The notes: a model not told the origin generated them from the sequence alone. A stretch of DNA of 64,000 bases from Cupriavidus oxalaticus (GCF_004768545.1 NZ_CP038634.1:2170001-2234000), one strand, 5' to 3'. Counted from the stretch's first letter, positions 25,990 through 34,675 are shown. Program-made: numbers and translations.

Positions 25990-26385
25990 TCAGTGCTTCA
26001 GTTCGCCCAGGTAGTAGTTGATTTCAGCCAGCAGGGTGTCGTGGAATTCCGCCGGCAGGCCCCGGTCGTCGGTCAGCGCCAGCAACTGGTCGACGCGCAC
26101 GCGGAAGCGCCGTTCCACCCCGGCCTGGGCTGCCGGCGGCAGCCCGGCGGCCAGGGCGGCGAGCAGTTCCCGTATCACCAGCAGGCGCGCGCCATACTGC
26201 ACCATGGCATCGCCCTGGGTCTTGAGGTTGGTGGCCAGCAGGTCCGGGTTGGCCGGCGCCGCGGGCGCGGTGACGGCAGGCGCGGGCGGCACGGCAGGCG
26301 CTGGCGCCAGGTTGTGGGCATCGTTGGCGGCCTGGGAGGGCGCAGCGGCGCCGAGTATGCGGGACAGCAGGTTGATCCTGAACAT
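25990..26385 (-). CDS. hypothetical protein with Ala/Pro-rich linker and helical C-terminal domain
   Basis: A 131-residue protein not recognised as a known family. Residues 1-20 (FRINLLSRILGAAAPSQAAN) are moderately hydrophobic, 25-47 form an Ala/Pro-rich linker, and 48-131 form a charged helical domain with a regular heptad-like Leu pattern (LLVIRELLAALAAGL, VRVDQLLALTDDRGL) ending in EINYYLGELKH. The codon pattern fits the genome. It lies 133 bases downstream of the flhC-like gene on the same strand and may be co-transcribed, but it is not motA or another flagellar gene that I can recognise. Confidence 0.6.
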   Translation of the reverse strand: MFRINLLSRILGAAAPSQAANDAHNLAPAPAVPPAPAVTAPAAPANPDLLATNLKTQGDAMVQYGARLLVIRELLAALAAGLPPAAQAGVERRFRVRVDQLLALTDDRGLPAEFHDTLLAEINYYLGELKH

Positions 26386-26518
26386 CGGCGGGGCTCCCGA
26401 GGCAATCGTGAAGACCGCGTGCATGCGCGCGGCTGGCCGGTTTGGCTGGCTTGCCAATCTTGGGAGGGCGCGGCGGCGCTGACAGTGCGGCAGGAGACAA
26501 TGCCTGCCACCGGCGCGC

Positions 26519-27085
26519 TCAGGCCACCGTGCTCGCGGCCGCCTTGCGGCCCTTGCCGGCCCGCGCGGGCGGCATGCACATGCCGCAAACGTAGTGCCGG
26601 CGCGGGCCATTCGCCTGGACCACGTAGTCGCCTGCGCAGCGCCGGCAGCGTGCCAGCTGCAGCATGCCGTTCTCGTGGAAGCGCACCAGCGTCCAGGCGC
26701 GCGTGAAGCTGAGTTCCGCGGTTTCCCCGGTGACGGAGAGCTGCTCCCGGTAGACGCGGTAGCCCGACAGTAGCGCGCGGATACCCGCCAGCCCGCCGGC
26801 GTCGCGCATGAAGCGGTAGGCATTGAGCAGCATCGACGCATGCGCATTGGGCCGCCACGTCACGAACCAGTCGGTCGAAAAGGGCAGCATGCCCTTTGGC
26901 GGCGATGTCCCGCGCAATTCCCTGTACAACCGGACCAGCCGCCCGCGCGGCAACGACAGCGCCGATTCCAGCACCTGCAGGCGCGCGCCCAGCCCGATCA
27001 GTTCGATGGCCAGCTGGGTCTGCTCCACGTCATGCAGCACGCTCCTGGCGGCGGACGGCGGGGTTGTGGCAGTGCGCAAATCCAT
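26519..27085 (-). CDS. flhC: FlhC-family flagellar transcriptional activator (orphan copy)
   Basis: A 188-residue FlhC homologue. The conserved centre SPPKGMLPFSTDWFVTW (61-77) and RAWTLVRFHENGMLQL (129-144) are present, with four zinc-binding cysteines at 147, 150, 167 and 170 (CRRC and CGMC) and the tail PPARAGKGRK. FlhC normally forms a heterohexamer with FlhD to activate class II flagellar genes with sigma-70. No flhD lies upstream: the next gene is a divergent DUF2188-like small gene about 200 bases away, and no motility gene is seen in the window. It is therefore an extra or orphan copy that could pair with FlhD made elsewhere or act in another regulon. Confidence 0.87.
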   Translation of the reverse strand: MDLRTATTPPSAARSVLHDVEQTQLAIELIGLGARLQVLESALSLPRGRLVRLYRELRGTSPPKGMLPFSTDWFVTWRPNAHASMLLNAYRFMRDAGGLAGIRALLSGYRVYREQLSVTGETAELSFTRAWTLVRFHENGMLQLARCRRCAGDYVVQANGPRRHYVCGMCMPPARAGKGRKAAASTVA

Positions 27086-27283
27086 CGTCTCCCAGGTTTG
27101 TTTTCGCTGAATTGCGATGGATTTTATGGACCTCCGTTTAGTTATGACTCTGATATGAATCAAGAGGCGCTTTCATGCCGGGCGTGTAGGAGGAGTGCCC
27201 ACACGCTATAGGACGGACGCCGATTTTGCCGTGGCACCCATGCGCTACCCTTCAAGAACACGTAAACGACTCGGGAGCGACCC

Positions 27284-27496
27284 ATGGCTGCGAACTTCCT
27301 CATCAGGCAGACGCCCCAAGGCTGGGAACTGACGGTCGAAAGTGCACGCAAGGGCCTGGTTCATTGCGAGGATCGGGACGTCGCCGTCAATATCGGCAAA
27401 GCCGCGGCAAAGCGGCGTGGCGTCGGGCTGATCATGCAGGAAGACCAGGACGGCAGCGGATCCGCGCTGGACTTTGCGGAGTCACTCGCCGCCTGA
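27284..27496 (+). CDS. small DUF2188-like protein
   Basis: A 70-residue protein with a good GGGAGC ribosome-binding site before its ATG. The pattern (NFLIRQTPQGWELTVESA, then a helix, then GVGLIMQEDQDG) resembles the short DUF2188 fold, a beta-hairpin plus helix ending in a beta-strand with a His/Glu-x-x-Asp-Gly turn. The function is unknown. It is divergent from the flhC-like gene and followed 80 bases later by a strong hairpin. A second small protein of similar pattern is at 35219-35509. Confidence 0.6.
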   Translation: MAANFLIRQTPQGWELTVESARKGLVHCEDRDVAVNIGKAAAKRRGVGLIMQEDQDGSGSALDFAESLAA

Positions 27497-27574
27497 GGCG
27501 ATGCATCATCGGGATCCAGGCCGGGTCCCTTGCAGGAACATCCGGGGTTTCTCCGGCATCGCAAGGATGCCTTA

Positions 27575-27610
27575 CAAAGGCGGGCGCTTTTTACAGGGCG
27601 CCCGCCTTTG
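27575..27610 (+). terminator. strong 13-bp hairpin, probable terminator
   Basis: CAAAGGCGGGCGC (27575-27587) pairs perfectly with GCGCCCGCCTTTG (27598-27610) around a 10-base loop containing TTTTT. There is no long T-run after the stem, so the call rests on stem strength and on its place between the DUF2188-like gene and the BON-domain gene. Confidence 0.55.
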
Positions 27611-27768
27611 CGTTGGCTTGCGCCGGCGTGAACTGCAAGCCGCGCGCGGCCGCGCGACATGCCTGCCGCAGTGGAACGGAACTTGCGCCCTCAGGCAAGC
27701 GGTGCGGCGCCGCTGCATGCCGGCGCCGCAGTTTCCATTCCGCAGTTCCGATCGGCAGGAGACGAACC

Positions 27769-28662
27769 ATGCATCCATTCCGGAATCAAGGCAGCAGCTC
27801 TTGGTGGCGCGACGAAGAGGCGCCGCACCGCGAAGGCGCGGACGACCCGCGCGGCTATGGCGAAGGCCGCTACGGGCAGTCTGGCGGGCCGGCCCGCGAC
27901 TATGGCGAAGGGCGCTACGAAGGCCGCCAGCGCCATGGCGACGATGTGCGTGGGCAGGGCTATTACGGCAGCCGCCAGGGTGGCCGCGAAGACTGGCAGC
28001 GTTCCGGCCAGCGCGCGCCGTGGGACGAAGATGAAGCGTGGCGCGCCAGCGGCCCGGACCAGGGCGGAAACGTGCGCGACGAGTGGGGCGAAAGCCGCCG
28101 CGGCGGCCAGGCCATGACCGGGCGCCAGGGCGGCATGGCCTCGCACCGAAGCGAGTATGACCGGGGCGAAGGCAGATCTGGCCAGCCGTTGCGTGGGCGC
28201 GACCGCGTCGGCCCGAAGGGCTACCAGCGCAGCGACGAGCGTATTCGCGAAGAAATCTGCGAACGGCTGGCCCATGCGCGCCATGTCGACGTGCAGGACG
28301 TCGAGGTCGACGTGGAGGGCGGCGTGGTGCGGTTGAGCGGGAATGTCCGCGATCGCCACCAGAAATACTGCATCGAAGACATCGCCGACGACGTATTCGG
28401 CGTGCGCGAGGTCCATAACGGGATCCGGATGGGCGCGGCCGGGCCGTTCGGCGTCTCGGGGATTTCAGAGGGTGTCAGGGAGGCTGCAGGGGATATGCGC
28501 CGCACCGGGTCCGCCGCAGGCGGGCGCGGCCATGTCAGCGGTGTCAGCAGTTCGGGCAGCGCGACCGGGTCGAGCGCCAGCAGCTATGGCGGCGGCATGG
28601 AGGCGGGCAGCGGCGGCCCGGGTGCCGGCCGGGACAGCACCGGCGGCACGACGCGCATCTGA
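27769..28662 (+). CDS. BON-domain protein with long low-complexity N- and C-terminal regions
   Basis: A 297-residue protein. Residues about 1-150 are rich in Gly, Arg, Gln, Asp and Tyr with repeated motifs such as GYGEGRYG, DYGEGRYEG and YGSRQGG, and are likely disordered. A BON domain follows at about 155-225 (DERIREEICERLAHARHVDVQDVEVDV, VVRLSGNVRDRHQKY, VHNGIRM). The last 60 residues are Gly/Ser-rich. There is no signal peptide, so a cytoplasmic place is likely unless export is unusual. BON domains bind membranes or phospholipids. AGGAGAC precedes the ATG at 27769. Related osmotic-stress-like proteins occur across Burkholderiaceae. Confidence 0.82.
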   Translation: MHPFRNQGSSSWWRDEEAPHREGADDPRGYGEGRYGQSGGPARDYGEGRYEGRQRHGDDVRGQGYYGSRQGGREDWQRSGQRAPWDEDEAWRASGPDQGGNVRDEWGESRRGGQAMTGRQGGMASHRSEYDRGEGRSGQPLRGRDRVGPKGYQRSDERIREEICERLAHARHVDVQDVEVDVEGGVVRLSGNVRDRHQKYCIEDIADDVFGVREVHNGIRMGAAGPFGVSGISEGVREAAGDMRRTGSAAGGRGHVSGVSSSGSATGSSASSYGGGMEAGSGGPGAGRDSTGGTTRI

Positions 28663-28693
28663 TCTGCCACGTTATCTGCGATAGGCGATGAGA

Positions 28694-28719
28694 AGGGGCG
28701 CGCCGCTGGCGCGGCCCCT
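28694..28719. terminator. GC-rich hairpin between convergent genes
   Basis: AGGGGC-GCGCC and GGCGC-GGCCCCT form an 11-bp stem with one bulged base. It lies between the convergent ends of the BON gene and the SDR gene, where a two-way terminator would be expected. No clear T-tract follows on either strand. Confidence 0.4.
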
Positions 28720-28731
28720 CTGCCGTCTGGC

Positions 28732-29607
28732 TCAAGCGTCGCGGCGCGCTCCTCCTGCTGCTCCTTTAAGTGGTTCCTCCGGCGGCAAGCGATCGTCTGC
28801 CTCGCTGCGCGGCTGCGCCATGCGGCGATGCCGCTCGGCCAGCACGTCGGCCGGCGTGACCATGGCAATCGCCGCACGCAGCTTGTTCTGCCACCCGGTG
28901 ATGACCTCGCCTTCGCCGCGCATCATCGCATCGAAGCCGCTGCGTGCCACATCGGCCGGGTCGGCCTTCTTCTGCTGGGCGATCCTGGTGTCGAGCAGGT
29001 CGGCCCGCTCGAAGAACTCGGTCTCGGTCGCGCCGGGCATCAGGCAGGTCACGGTTACGCCGCTGCCCTGCAATTCGTGCCGCAGCGCGTATGAAAACGA
29101 ATCCAGGAACGCCTTGGTGGCGTTGTACACCGCCTGGTAAGTGCCGGGCGTGAAGCCGGCGATCGATCCCGTGATCAGGATGCGTCCGCTGCGCTGCTCG
29201 CGCATGCGCTGGCCCATGCGGTGCAACAGGTGGACCGTGCCCGTCACATTGGTTTCCAGCACGCGCTGGATGTCGGCAAAGTCCTGGTCCAGGAACGCGT
29301 GGCCGAGGCCGCGGCCGGCATTGGCGCAGAGCACGTCGACCCGGCGGTTATCGACGGCCGCGCACAGCTGCTCCACGCCCGCCGGCGTGGAGAGGTCCGC
29401 CACCAGCGCCTCCACCTGGGCACCCTCGTCGCGCAGTTGCGCGGCGGCCACTTCGATTTGCGGCTCATCGGCGGCGATGACGAGGTCATAGCCGTGCTGC
29501 ACGCAGCAGCGCGCCAGTTCGTAGCCGATGCCTGACGAGGCACCGGTGACCACGGCAAGCAGGCCGGCGCGGGCCGGGGATGGGGAATTAGAGGGAGTAT
29601 CAGCCAC
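28732..29607 (-). CDS. short-chain dehydrogenase/reductase
   Basis: A 291-residue classical SDR. The cofactor motif TGASSGIG lies near residue 20-27, NAG near 95, the catalytic Ser in ITGSIAGF, and the YxxxK pair in YNATK. The C-terminus is extended by about 40 charged residues (LAERHRRMAQPRSEADDRLP). The substrate is unknown; similar proteins act on fatty-acyl or steroid-like ketones, or contribute to stress tolerance. The gene is monocistronic and converges with the BON gene. Confidence 0.83.
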   Translation of the reverse strand: MADTPSNSPSPARAGLLAVVTGASSGIGYELARCCVQHGYDLVIAADEPQIEVAAAQLRDEGAQVEALVADLSTPAGVEQLCAAVDNRRVDVLCANAGRGLGHAFLDQDFADIQRVLETNVTGTVHLLHRMGQRMREQRSGRILITGSIAGFTPGTYQAVYNATKAFLDSFSYALRHELQGSGVTVTCLMPGATETEFFERADLLDTRIAQQKKADPADVARSGFDAMMRGEGEVITGWQNKLRAAIAMVTPADVLAERHRRMAQPRSEADDRLPPEEPLKGAAGGARRDA

Positions 29608-29693
29608 GATGGCCTCCGGGGACGGGCAGCGGAGGGCATTCTTACCGCCGCGTTGTAAGGTTTAGCCACACGTGGCGCCAGCCTGCAGTTGCC

Positions 29694-29966
29694 TCAGCCC
29701 ACGCGCCGCCAGGCATGTATGCCGAACCAGACGCCCAGCAGTGCCACGATCGTCGCCAGCAGCGCCAGCGCCGCGCATGCCGCCGGGGCGAGCGAGCCGA
29801 ACCAGGCAAAGGCATCGGTACGCCGCCACAGCACCCAGGCGAGCGTGGCGGCCATCAATACCAGGGCGGTCTGCGTCAGCGCCTCGACCACGCGCATGGG
29901 GCCGCGGGCGGTGCTGTCCAGGGGATCGCGGCGGGCTTCGGCCGCAGTGACTTCGGGATCTTCCAT
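29694..29966 (-). CDS. small membrane protein, two transmembrane segments
   Basis: A 90-residue protein with two hydrophobic helices (TQTALVLMAATLAWVLW and AACAALALLATIVALLGVWFG) and a short basic tail HAWRRVG. The cytoplasmic N-terminus is acidic. The start is unsure: the frame stays open to 30047, 13 bases from the flavodoxin stop, where TTG or GTG starts are possible and coupling would be natural; ATG 29966 has no clear ribosome-binding site. No family was recognised. Confidence 0.55.
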   Translation of the reverse strand: MEDPEVTAAEARRDPLDSTARGPMRVVEALTQTALVLMAATLAWVLWRRTDAFAWFGSLAPAACAALALLATIVALLGVWFGIHAWRRVG

Positions 29967-30060
29967 GGCGCTGCGCGCAGGTGCGCCCAGGGGGCGGATG
30001 ACATGGCGGTGCAAATCCCGTTCCCGGACGGGAGTCACGCTGGCCAAGGCTCCAGGCCGG

Positions 30061-30552
30061 TCAGAACACGCCCAGCGCCACCCCTGCCGCCAGGCCCTCG
30101 CCCAGCGCCGCGCAGCGCGCCAGGTCGTCCGCTTCGATCTGCTTGGGGGCCAGGATGCGCTCCGGCGTCTGCGCGTGCGTGCAGACGATCAGGCCGGGCG
30201 CAACGGGGTTGAGGCGCCAGCCGGTGGCAATGCGCTCGACCTGGCGCAGTGCGTTCTGGCCATCGCTGCCGGCGCAGATCATGGTGGCGTAGGGGCGGCC
30301 GTTGATGCGGTCCAGCGCGGGGTAATAACAGCGGTCGAAGAAGTCCTTCATCATCCCCGCGATGGCGGCGAGGTTTTCCGGCGTGGCGAACAGGTAGCCG
30401 TCGGCGGCCAGCACATCGTCCGGGCCGACTTCGGCCGCACGCTTGAGCACCACGGCGACGCCTTCCTGCGTGCGCGCGGCCGCGGCGGCGGCCTCGGCCA
30501 TCTGGCGGGTGCCGCCGGTCATGGTGTGATAGACGATCAACAGCGTTTTCAT
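30061..30552 (-). CDS. flavodoxin-fold NAD(P)H/FMN reductase-like protein
   Basis: A 163-residue flavodoxin-like protein. The FMN phosphate loop is at the N-terminus (VYHTMTGGTRQMA), and GYLFATPENLAAIAGMMKDFFDRCYYP near residues 53-79 matches the WrbA/NQO-like flavin-binding loop. It may carry electrons or reduce quinones using FMN. It lies just upstream of the small membrane protein gene on the same strand. The ATG is followed by a normal flavodoxin beta-1 strand, so the start is secure. The partner is unknown. Confidence 0.78.
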   Translation of the reverse strand: MKTLLIVYHTMTGGTRQMAEAAAAAARTQEGVAVVLKRAAEVGPDDVLAADGYLFATPENLAAIAGMMKDFFDRCYYPALDRINGRPYATMICAGSDGQNALRQVERIATGWRLNPVAPGLIVCTHAQTPERILAPKQIEADDLARCAALGEGLAAGVALGVF

Positions 30553-30712
30553 GCTTGCGGGCAGGTCGGGGTGCGCGGATCACTGTAGCACGCCGGGCAC
30601 CAGTGGCGACCTGGGAACTTTTACAACGCGCCGGCGGACTGACCGGCATGGGTGTCGGCGTTAAAATGTGGCGCCCGTGCAGTTTTTGCCCCCCGGTCCA
30701 GGAGTCTCCAAG

Positions 30713-31087
30713 ATGCTTTCGCCGCGCTCGTCGCTTTCCCAGCGTTCCCTGTCCGCCGCGCTCGTGCTGTTGCTGTCGCTTGGCTGCGCGGCAACCGTGC
30801 AGGCCGCGCAGGCTGGGGATGAAGCGCCAAAGCCGCGCGGGCGCGACGAGGCCCCCGAAGCCCCGATCGCCTGCATGAAGGCCGTCAAGGCCGCGCTGCC
30901 CAACCCCGGCAGCTTCAAGTGGGTCGGCGCCAAGACCCGCAAGGTCGCGGAAGACGCGTACAGCGTAGTGGGCGACGTCGAGTACCTCGCGCAGGACGGC
31001 GCGGTGCGCAAGGCCAAGGTCCAGTGCGACGTCATGCGCGCGCCGGGCAACCAGTTTGTGGTGCCCAAGGTGCGGCTGCCGCAGTAA
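30713..31087 (+). CDS. secreted hypothetical protein
   Basis: A 124-residue protein with a signal peptide (LSAALVLLLSLGCAATVQA) and predicted cleavage after VQA. A cysteine inside the hydrophobic core is not in a good lipobox context. The mature part has ACMKAVKAALPNPGSFKWVGA-like and VRKAKVQCDVMRAPGNQ segments with two cysteines that could form a disulfide. It looks like a small periplasmic beta-domain; no function was recognised. AGGAGTC precedes the ATG at 30713. Confidence 0.65.
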   Translation: MLSPRSSLSQRSLSAALVLLLSLGCAATVQAAQAGDEAPKPRGRDEAPEAPIACMKAVKAALPNPGSFKWVGAKTRKVAEDAYSVVGDVEYLAQDGAVRKAKVQCDVMRAPGNQFVVPKVRLPQ

Positions 31088-31234
31088 ATCCGGCCGACAG
31101 CCCAGGCAGTGCCGCCTTTCGCGGTGTGCCGCAAAGAAATGTGGATGCTGTCCATTTCCTTTGCTAGTCTATGTGTACGGCATCCACAAATGCCGGTGCC
31201 GGGGATGGTGGCCGCAAACGCTAGGAGACCCTGA

Positions 31235-31717
31235 ATGAAGACCGAAGCACAGAAGGAACACCGCTGGCTGCAACGGCTGGCGGGCGAATGGATGGCCGAA
31301 GGCGAGGCCGTGATGGGACCGGACCAGCCTGCGCAGAAGTGGCAGATCCCCGAGAGCGTGACCGGTATCGGCGAGCTTTGGGTGCAGGGCACGGCGCAGG
31401 GCGACATGCCGGGCTGCGGCCCCGCCACTACCGTGATGACGCTGGGCTACGATCCGGCCCGCAAGCATTTCGTCGGCACCTTTATCGGCTCGATGATGAC
31501 CCACCTTTGGGTCTACGAGGGCGACCTCGATGCGGGCGGCCAGCAACTGACGCTGCGTGCCGAGGGACCGGACTGCTCGGGCAATGGCCGCACGGTCCAG
31601 TACCGCGATGTAATTGCCTTCAAGGATGACAACGAACGGACGCTGACGTCGTTCATGCAGGGCGAGAACGGCGAGTGGACCGAGATCATGAAGGCGACTT
31701 ACCGTCGCAAGCGCTAG
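31235..31717 (+). CDS. DUF1579-family protein
   Basis: A 160-residue protein with the DUF1579 pattern: EHRWLQRLAGEWMAEGEAVMG at the start, SVTGIGELWVQG, then TTVMTLGYDPARKHFVG and a beta-rich C-terminus. The fold is likely a lipocalin-like barrel; its role is not known. AGGAGACCCTGA precedes the ATG. It converges with the PLD-VTT gene 21 bases downstream. No signal peptide, so it is cytoplasmic. Confidence 0.8.
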   Translation: MKTEAQKEHRWLQRLAGEWMAEGEAVMGPDQPAQKWQIPESVTGIGELWVQGTAQGDMPGCGPATTVMTLGYDPARKHFVGTFIGSMMTHLWVYEGDLDAGGQQLTLRAEGPDCSGNGRTVQYRDVIAFKDDNERTLTSFMQGENGEWTEIMKATYRRKR

Positions 31718-31738
31718 CGCGGCGCCCGCTCCTGACGC

Positions 31739-34093
31739 TCAGGTGCGCTCACCCGCGGCGTGGGCGACGCGCGCCATCCGGCGCCCGGGACCGCCTGGCC
31801 CGCGATGCTGGTCGTCATGCTGGCTGTCCTGATCGCCGTCCTGCTGGCTGTTCTGCTGGTTGCCCGGTTGGCTGTCCTGCTGATTCACTGGCCGGTGCCG
31901 TTCCGCCTTGTTGCGTTCGGCATTGCGCCGCCGCCGGCGCCGCAGCACCAGCAGCAGCGATGCCGGCAGCAACAGCACCAGCGCCAGCAGGGCAAAAGTC
32001 GCCAGCCCCGGGTTGCGCGCCGCGGCGGCAACGCGGTCGACCAGGAAGGCCGAGATCACGATGCCCGGCAGCATCCCCAGCGCCGTGCCCACCAGGCAGT
32101 CGCGCAGGCCGATGCGCGAGGCGCCGACCACCAGGTTGACCAGCGAGAACGGTGCGATCGGCACCAGCCGCAGCACCACCATCGCCAGCACGCCATGCCT
32201 GCCCAACTGGTGGCTGACCCGGTTCAGCCGCCGGCCGCCGAAGCGCCGCACGGTATTGCGGCCGAGCAGGCGGCCCGCCAGGTAGCCCGCGCCGGTGCTC
32301 AGCATGGTGCCGCCCAGCGCCAGCGCGGCGCCGTAGAGCGGCCCGAACACCACCACGGTCACGAGGATCAGCAGCGTCACCGGCAGCATGGTCACGGCAC
32401 CGGCGACGTATATCCCCATCATCGCCAGCGGCGCCATGGGCATATCGTCCAGGCGCTCGACCACGGCCAGCAGCGCGCGGAAATCCGCCCATTCGCGCAG
32501 CGGCGTATAGCGCCAGGCGAAGGCGAGTCCCGCCAGCACCAGCGCCAGCGCCACCATCACGCCGACCCGGCCCATCACGCGCGGGCGCGCTTCGTGGCTG
32601 ACGAACTCCGCCAGCACCTGGTCGCTGTCGATGGGCTCGATCGGGTCGAGCAGGTGGTCGGCCGGCGACGCGGCATCGAGGTCGTCCGGCAGCGGCGGCG
32701 CATAGTCCTCGAGCGTGCGGCCATCTTTTTGCTGCAGCGCGCGGATGGCCGCCAGCAGGCTGCGCGTTTCGGCCACCTTGGCCTGGAATGCCTCGGGCGT
32801 GACGTCCAGGTGCTCGCCCAGCAGCCGCGCCCGCATCGCCGCGATGGCCTCGCGCACGCGCGGGTCGCCGCCCGAGGTCACCACCACATTGCACTCGGTG
32901 TCCAGTCCCAGCGAACGGTTGCTGAGGTTGGACGAGCCGATGGTCAGGAAATCATCGTCGATCACCGTGACCTTGCTGTGGATGTTGACGCATTCCGGCA
33001 GCAGCCCGGGGATCGTCGGGCAGTACAGGTGGAAGCGGTCCCAGCTGTCCGCCGCGCGCAGGCGCCGGTACAGGCGCGCGCGCAGCACGCCCATGCTGTG
33101 CGCCTCCAGCCAGCCGCTTTCGTTGCGCCGCGACACCAGCACGATATCCGGGCCGTCCTCGCGCCCCAGCCGTCCGGCCAGCGCCTTGGCGATCTCGCCA
33201 GAGCTGAAGTACTGGTTCTCCATGTAGATGCTGTGCCGGGCCGAGGCGATGGCATCGCGCATCAGCATGCGGATCTCGCTCACGCCTGGCTCGTCCTCGC
33301 ACACCGGCATGGTGCGGGCGATGCCGACGCGCACATCGGTCAGTTCCGGCGCCAGGCTGGGCGGCCAGGGGTCCGAGGAGGTTGCCGCCGGCGGGCGCGG
33401 CCTGCGGCCCGTCGCGCGCAGCCAGCGCGCCGCGCACAGCATGGCGAGCGCGGCGGCGGCCTGGCCATCGAGCGCGCAATGGACGTCGTGGAAGGGCGGA
33501 TAGGGCTTGCCTTCGGCAACGCGCAGCGGCGCGCCTGGCGCGTGGCTGTTGTCGTCCCAGCGGCGCAGCGTCAGGTCCAGCCCGCCGACGAAGGCGACCT
33601 TGCTGTCGATCACCACTACCTTCTGGTGGTGCGACGCGCCCGGGGGATGGTTGCCGTCGAGGCGGAACGACAGGTGCCGGTGCGCCTGCCAGTGCGCGCT
33701 GGCCGACGGCAGCCATTCGCGCTCCATCGCCATCACCATGGCGTAGTCCCAGCTCAGGATGTAGATGCGCAGTTCGGGACGGCGGTCGGCCAGCGCGCAG
33801 AGGAAGTCGCGCAGCCCGTCGGGCAGGCCGTCCTGCGCGCCTTCGGGCACGAGTTCCATGCGGCTGTCGATGTCCCAGCCGAGGATGAAGATGGTGTGCT
33901 CGGCGCGCGGCAACGCTTCGCGCAGCGCGCGGAAATAGGCATCCCCGTCGACGAGCATGGCAAAGCGCCGGCAAGGTTCGACGCACCAGCAGTTGCGTCC
34001 CGGTTCCAGCTTGAACGGGGGTGGTTCCTGCAATGCATGCGAAGTGTCCGGCGGTGGCTGCGTGGCCGTGCCAGGCGGATTCGGTGGCGACAT
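31739..34093 (-). CDS. phospholipase D-like / VTT (DedA-TVP38) fusion protein
   Basis: A 784-residue two-part protein. The N-terminal half (about 45-480) is a PLD-superfamily phosphatidyltransferase-like module with two HKD motifs: H156-x-K158 in SHHQKVVVIDSK and H372-x-K374 in NIHSKVTVIDDD (D379). The C-terminal half starts with a transmembrane helix near 520 and holds a VTT/SNARE-associated domain (about 560-740) with GPLYGAALALGG and the conserved VLRLVPIAPFSLVNLVVGAS. The last 50 residues are charged and Gln/His-rich. It probably acts on phospholipids at the inner membrane; VTT proteins flip lipids, so cleavage or transfer may be coupled to flipping. It is full length. Confidence 0.83.
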   Translation of the reverse strand: MSPPNPPGTATQPPPDTSHALQEPPPFKLEPGRNCWCVEPCRRFAMLVDGDAYFRALREALPRAEHTIFILGWDIDSRMELVPEGAQDGLPDGLRDFLCALADRRPELRIYILSWDYAMVMAMEREWLPSASAHWQAHRHLSFRLDGNHPPGASHHQKVVVIDSKVAFVGGLDLTLRRWDDNSHAPGAPLRVAEGKPYPPFHDVHCALDGQAAAALAMLCAARWLRATGRRPRPPAATSSDPWPPSLAPELTDVRVGIARTMPVCEDEPGVSEIRMLMRDAIASARHSIYMENQYFSSGEIAKALAGRLGREDGPDIVLVSRRNESGWLEAHSMGVLRARLYRRLRAADSWDRFHLYCPTIPGLLPECVNIHSKVTVIDDDFLTIGSSNLSNRSLGLDTECNVVVTSGGDPRVREAIAAMRARLLGEHLDVTPEAFQAKVAETRSLLAAIRALQQKDGRTLEDYAPPLPDDLDAASPADHLLDPIEPIDSDQVLAEFVSHEARPRVMGRVGVMVALALVLAGLAFAWRYTPLREWADFRALLAVVERLDDMPMAPLAMMGIYVAGAVTMLPVTLLILVTVVVFGPLYGAALALGGTMLSTGAGYLAGRLLGRNTVRRFGGRRLNRVSHQLGRHGVLAMVVLRLVPIAPFSLVNLVVGASRIGLRDCLVGTALGMLPGIVISAFLVDRVAAAARNPGLATFALLALVLLLPASLLLVLRRRRRRNAERNKAERHRPVNQQDSQPGNQQNSQQDGDQDSQHDDQHRGPGGPGRRMARVAHAAGERT

Positions 34094-34345
34094 TTCGAAC
34101 GCTCAGGGGGATAAGCCTCAAGCGTCGCGCAAGTTCCATACCGGAGGGTGGGCCGGGGGACCGGGGAGCGTTGCCGCGATGGAAAACGGCGCACACCGCT
34201 ACGGGAATGACGGTGAGGCGGGCGCGCTGCGTGGACGATGCATCCGCGACATGTGTGCGCCGATTGTTCAACGCTTGGCCGCAGGTGTCCGCTTTACCTG
34301 CTTTTGTAAGAAGCGCACTGCCGGCGCATGGGGCGCAGGCAATTC

Positions 34346-34675
34346 TTACGGTGCCTGGCGGCGCCCCGGGCGGGCAATGCCCCAGGCGTCAAGCAGCGGC
34401 TGGAAGTGCGGCGAGTTGTCGCGTGCGGCCGGCGTGACCTTGCGCGGCGGCGGCAGCGGCCTGCCGGTCAGTACCAGCAAGCTGTCGGCCTGCGCGGCCA
34501 TGTCCGGCTCCCCCGCATAAGCGACGACGCCCATCTGGCGGGCCGATTTCAGGGCGCGGGTCAGTTCCGCGGCACTCAGGCGGCTGGCGGCGGCAAGCCG
34601 GTGCCGGGGCATGGGCCCCTTGGCACGCAGGCTGTTCATCAGCGCCAGCACGCATTCCCGGGTGGTTCGATCCAT
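34346..34675 (-). CDS. hypothetical protein with winged-helix-like N-terminal domain
   Basis: A 109-residue protein. Residues 1-60 look like a helix-turn-helix (TTRECVLALMNSL, PMPRHRLAAASRLSAAELTRALKSARQMGVVAYAG), followed by a short Pro-rich linker (GRPLPPPRKVTPAARD) and a small C-terminal piece. It may be a small DNA-binding regulator. The gene stands alone between the PLD-VTT gene and another small gene. Not assigned to a family. Confidence 0.55.
   Translation of the reverse strand: MDRTTRECVLALMNSLRAKGPMPRHRLAAASRLSAAELTRALKSARQMGVVAYAGEPDMAAQADSLLVLTGRPLPPPRKVTPAARDNSPHFQPLLDAWGIARPGRRQAP

Noticed and set aside
27226..27768. N-terminal extension of the BON gene to 27226
   Set aside because: The extension runs through the DUF2188-like gene in another frame and through the 13-bp hairpin; AGGAGAC marks the start at 27769.
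31760..34114. 784-codon plus-strand frame opposite the PLD-VTT gene
   Set aside because: Same length as the real gene by codon symmetry, His/Gln/Arg-rich and without recognisable domains.
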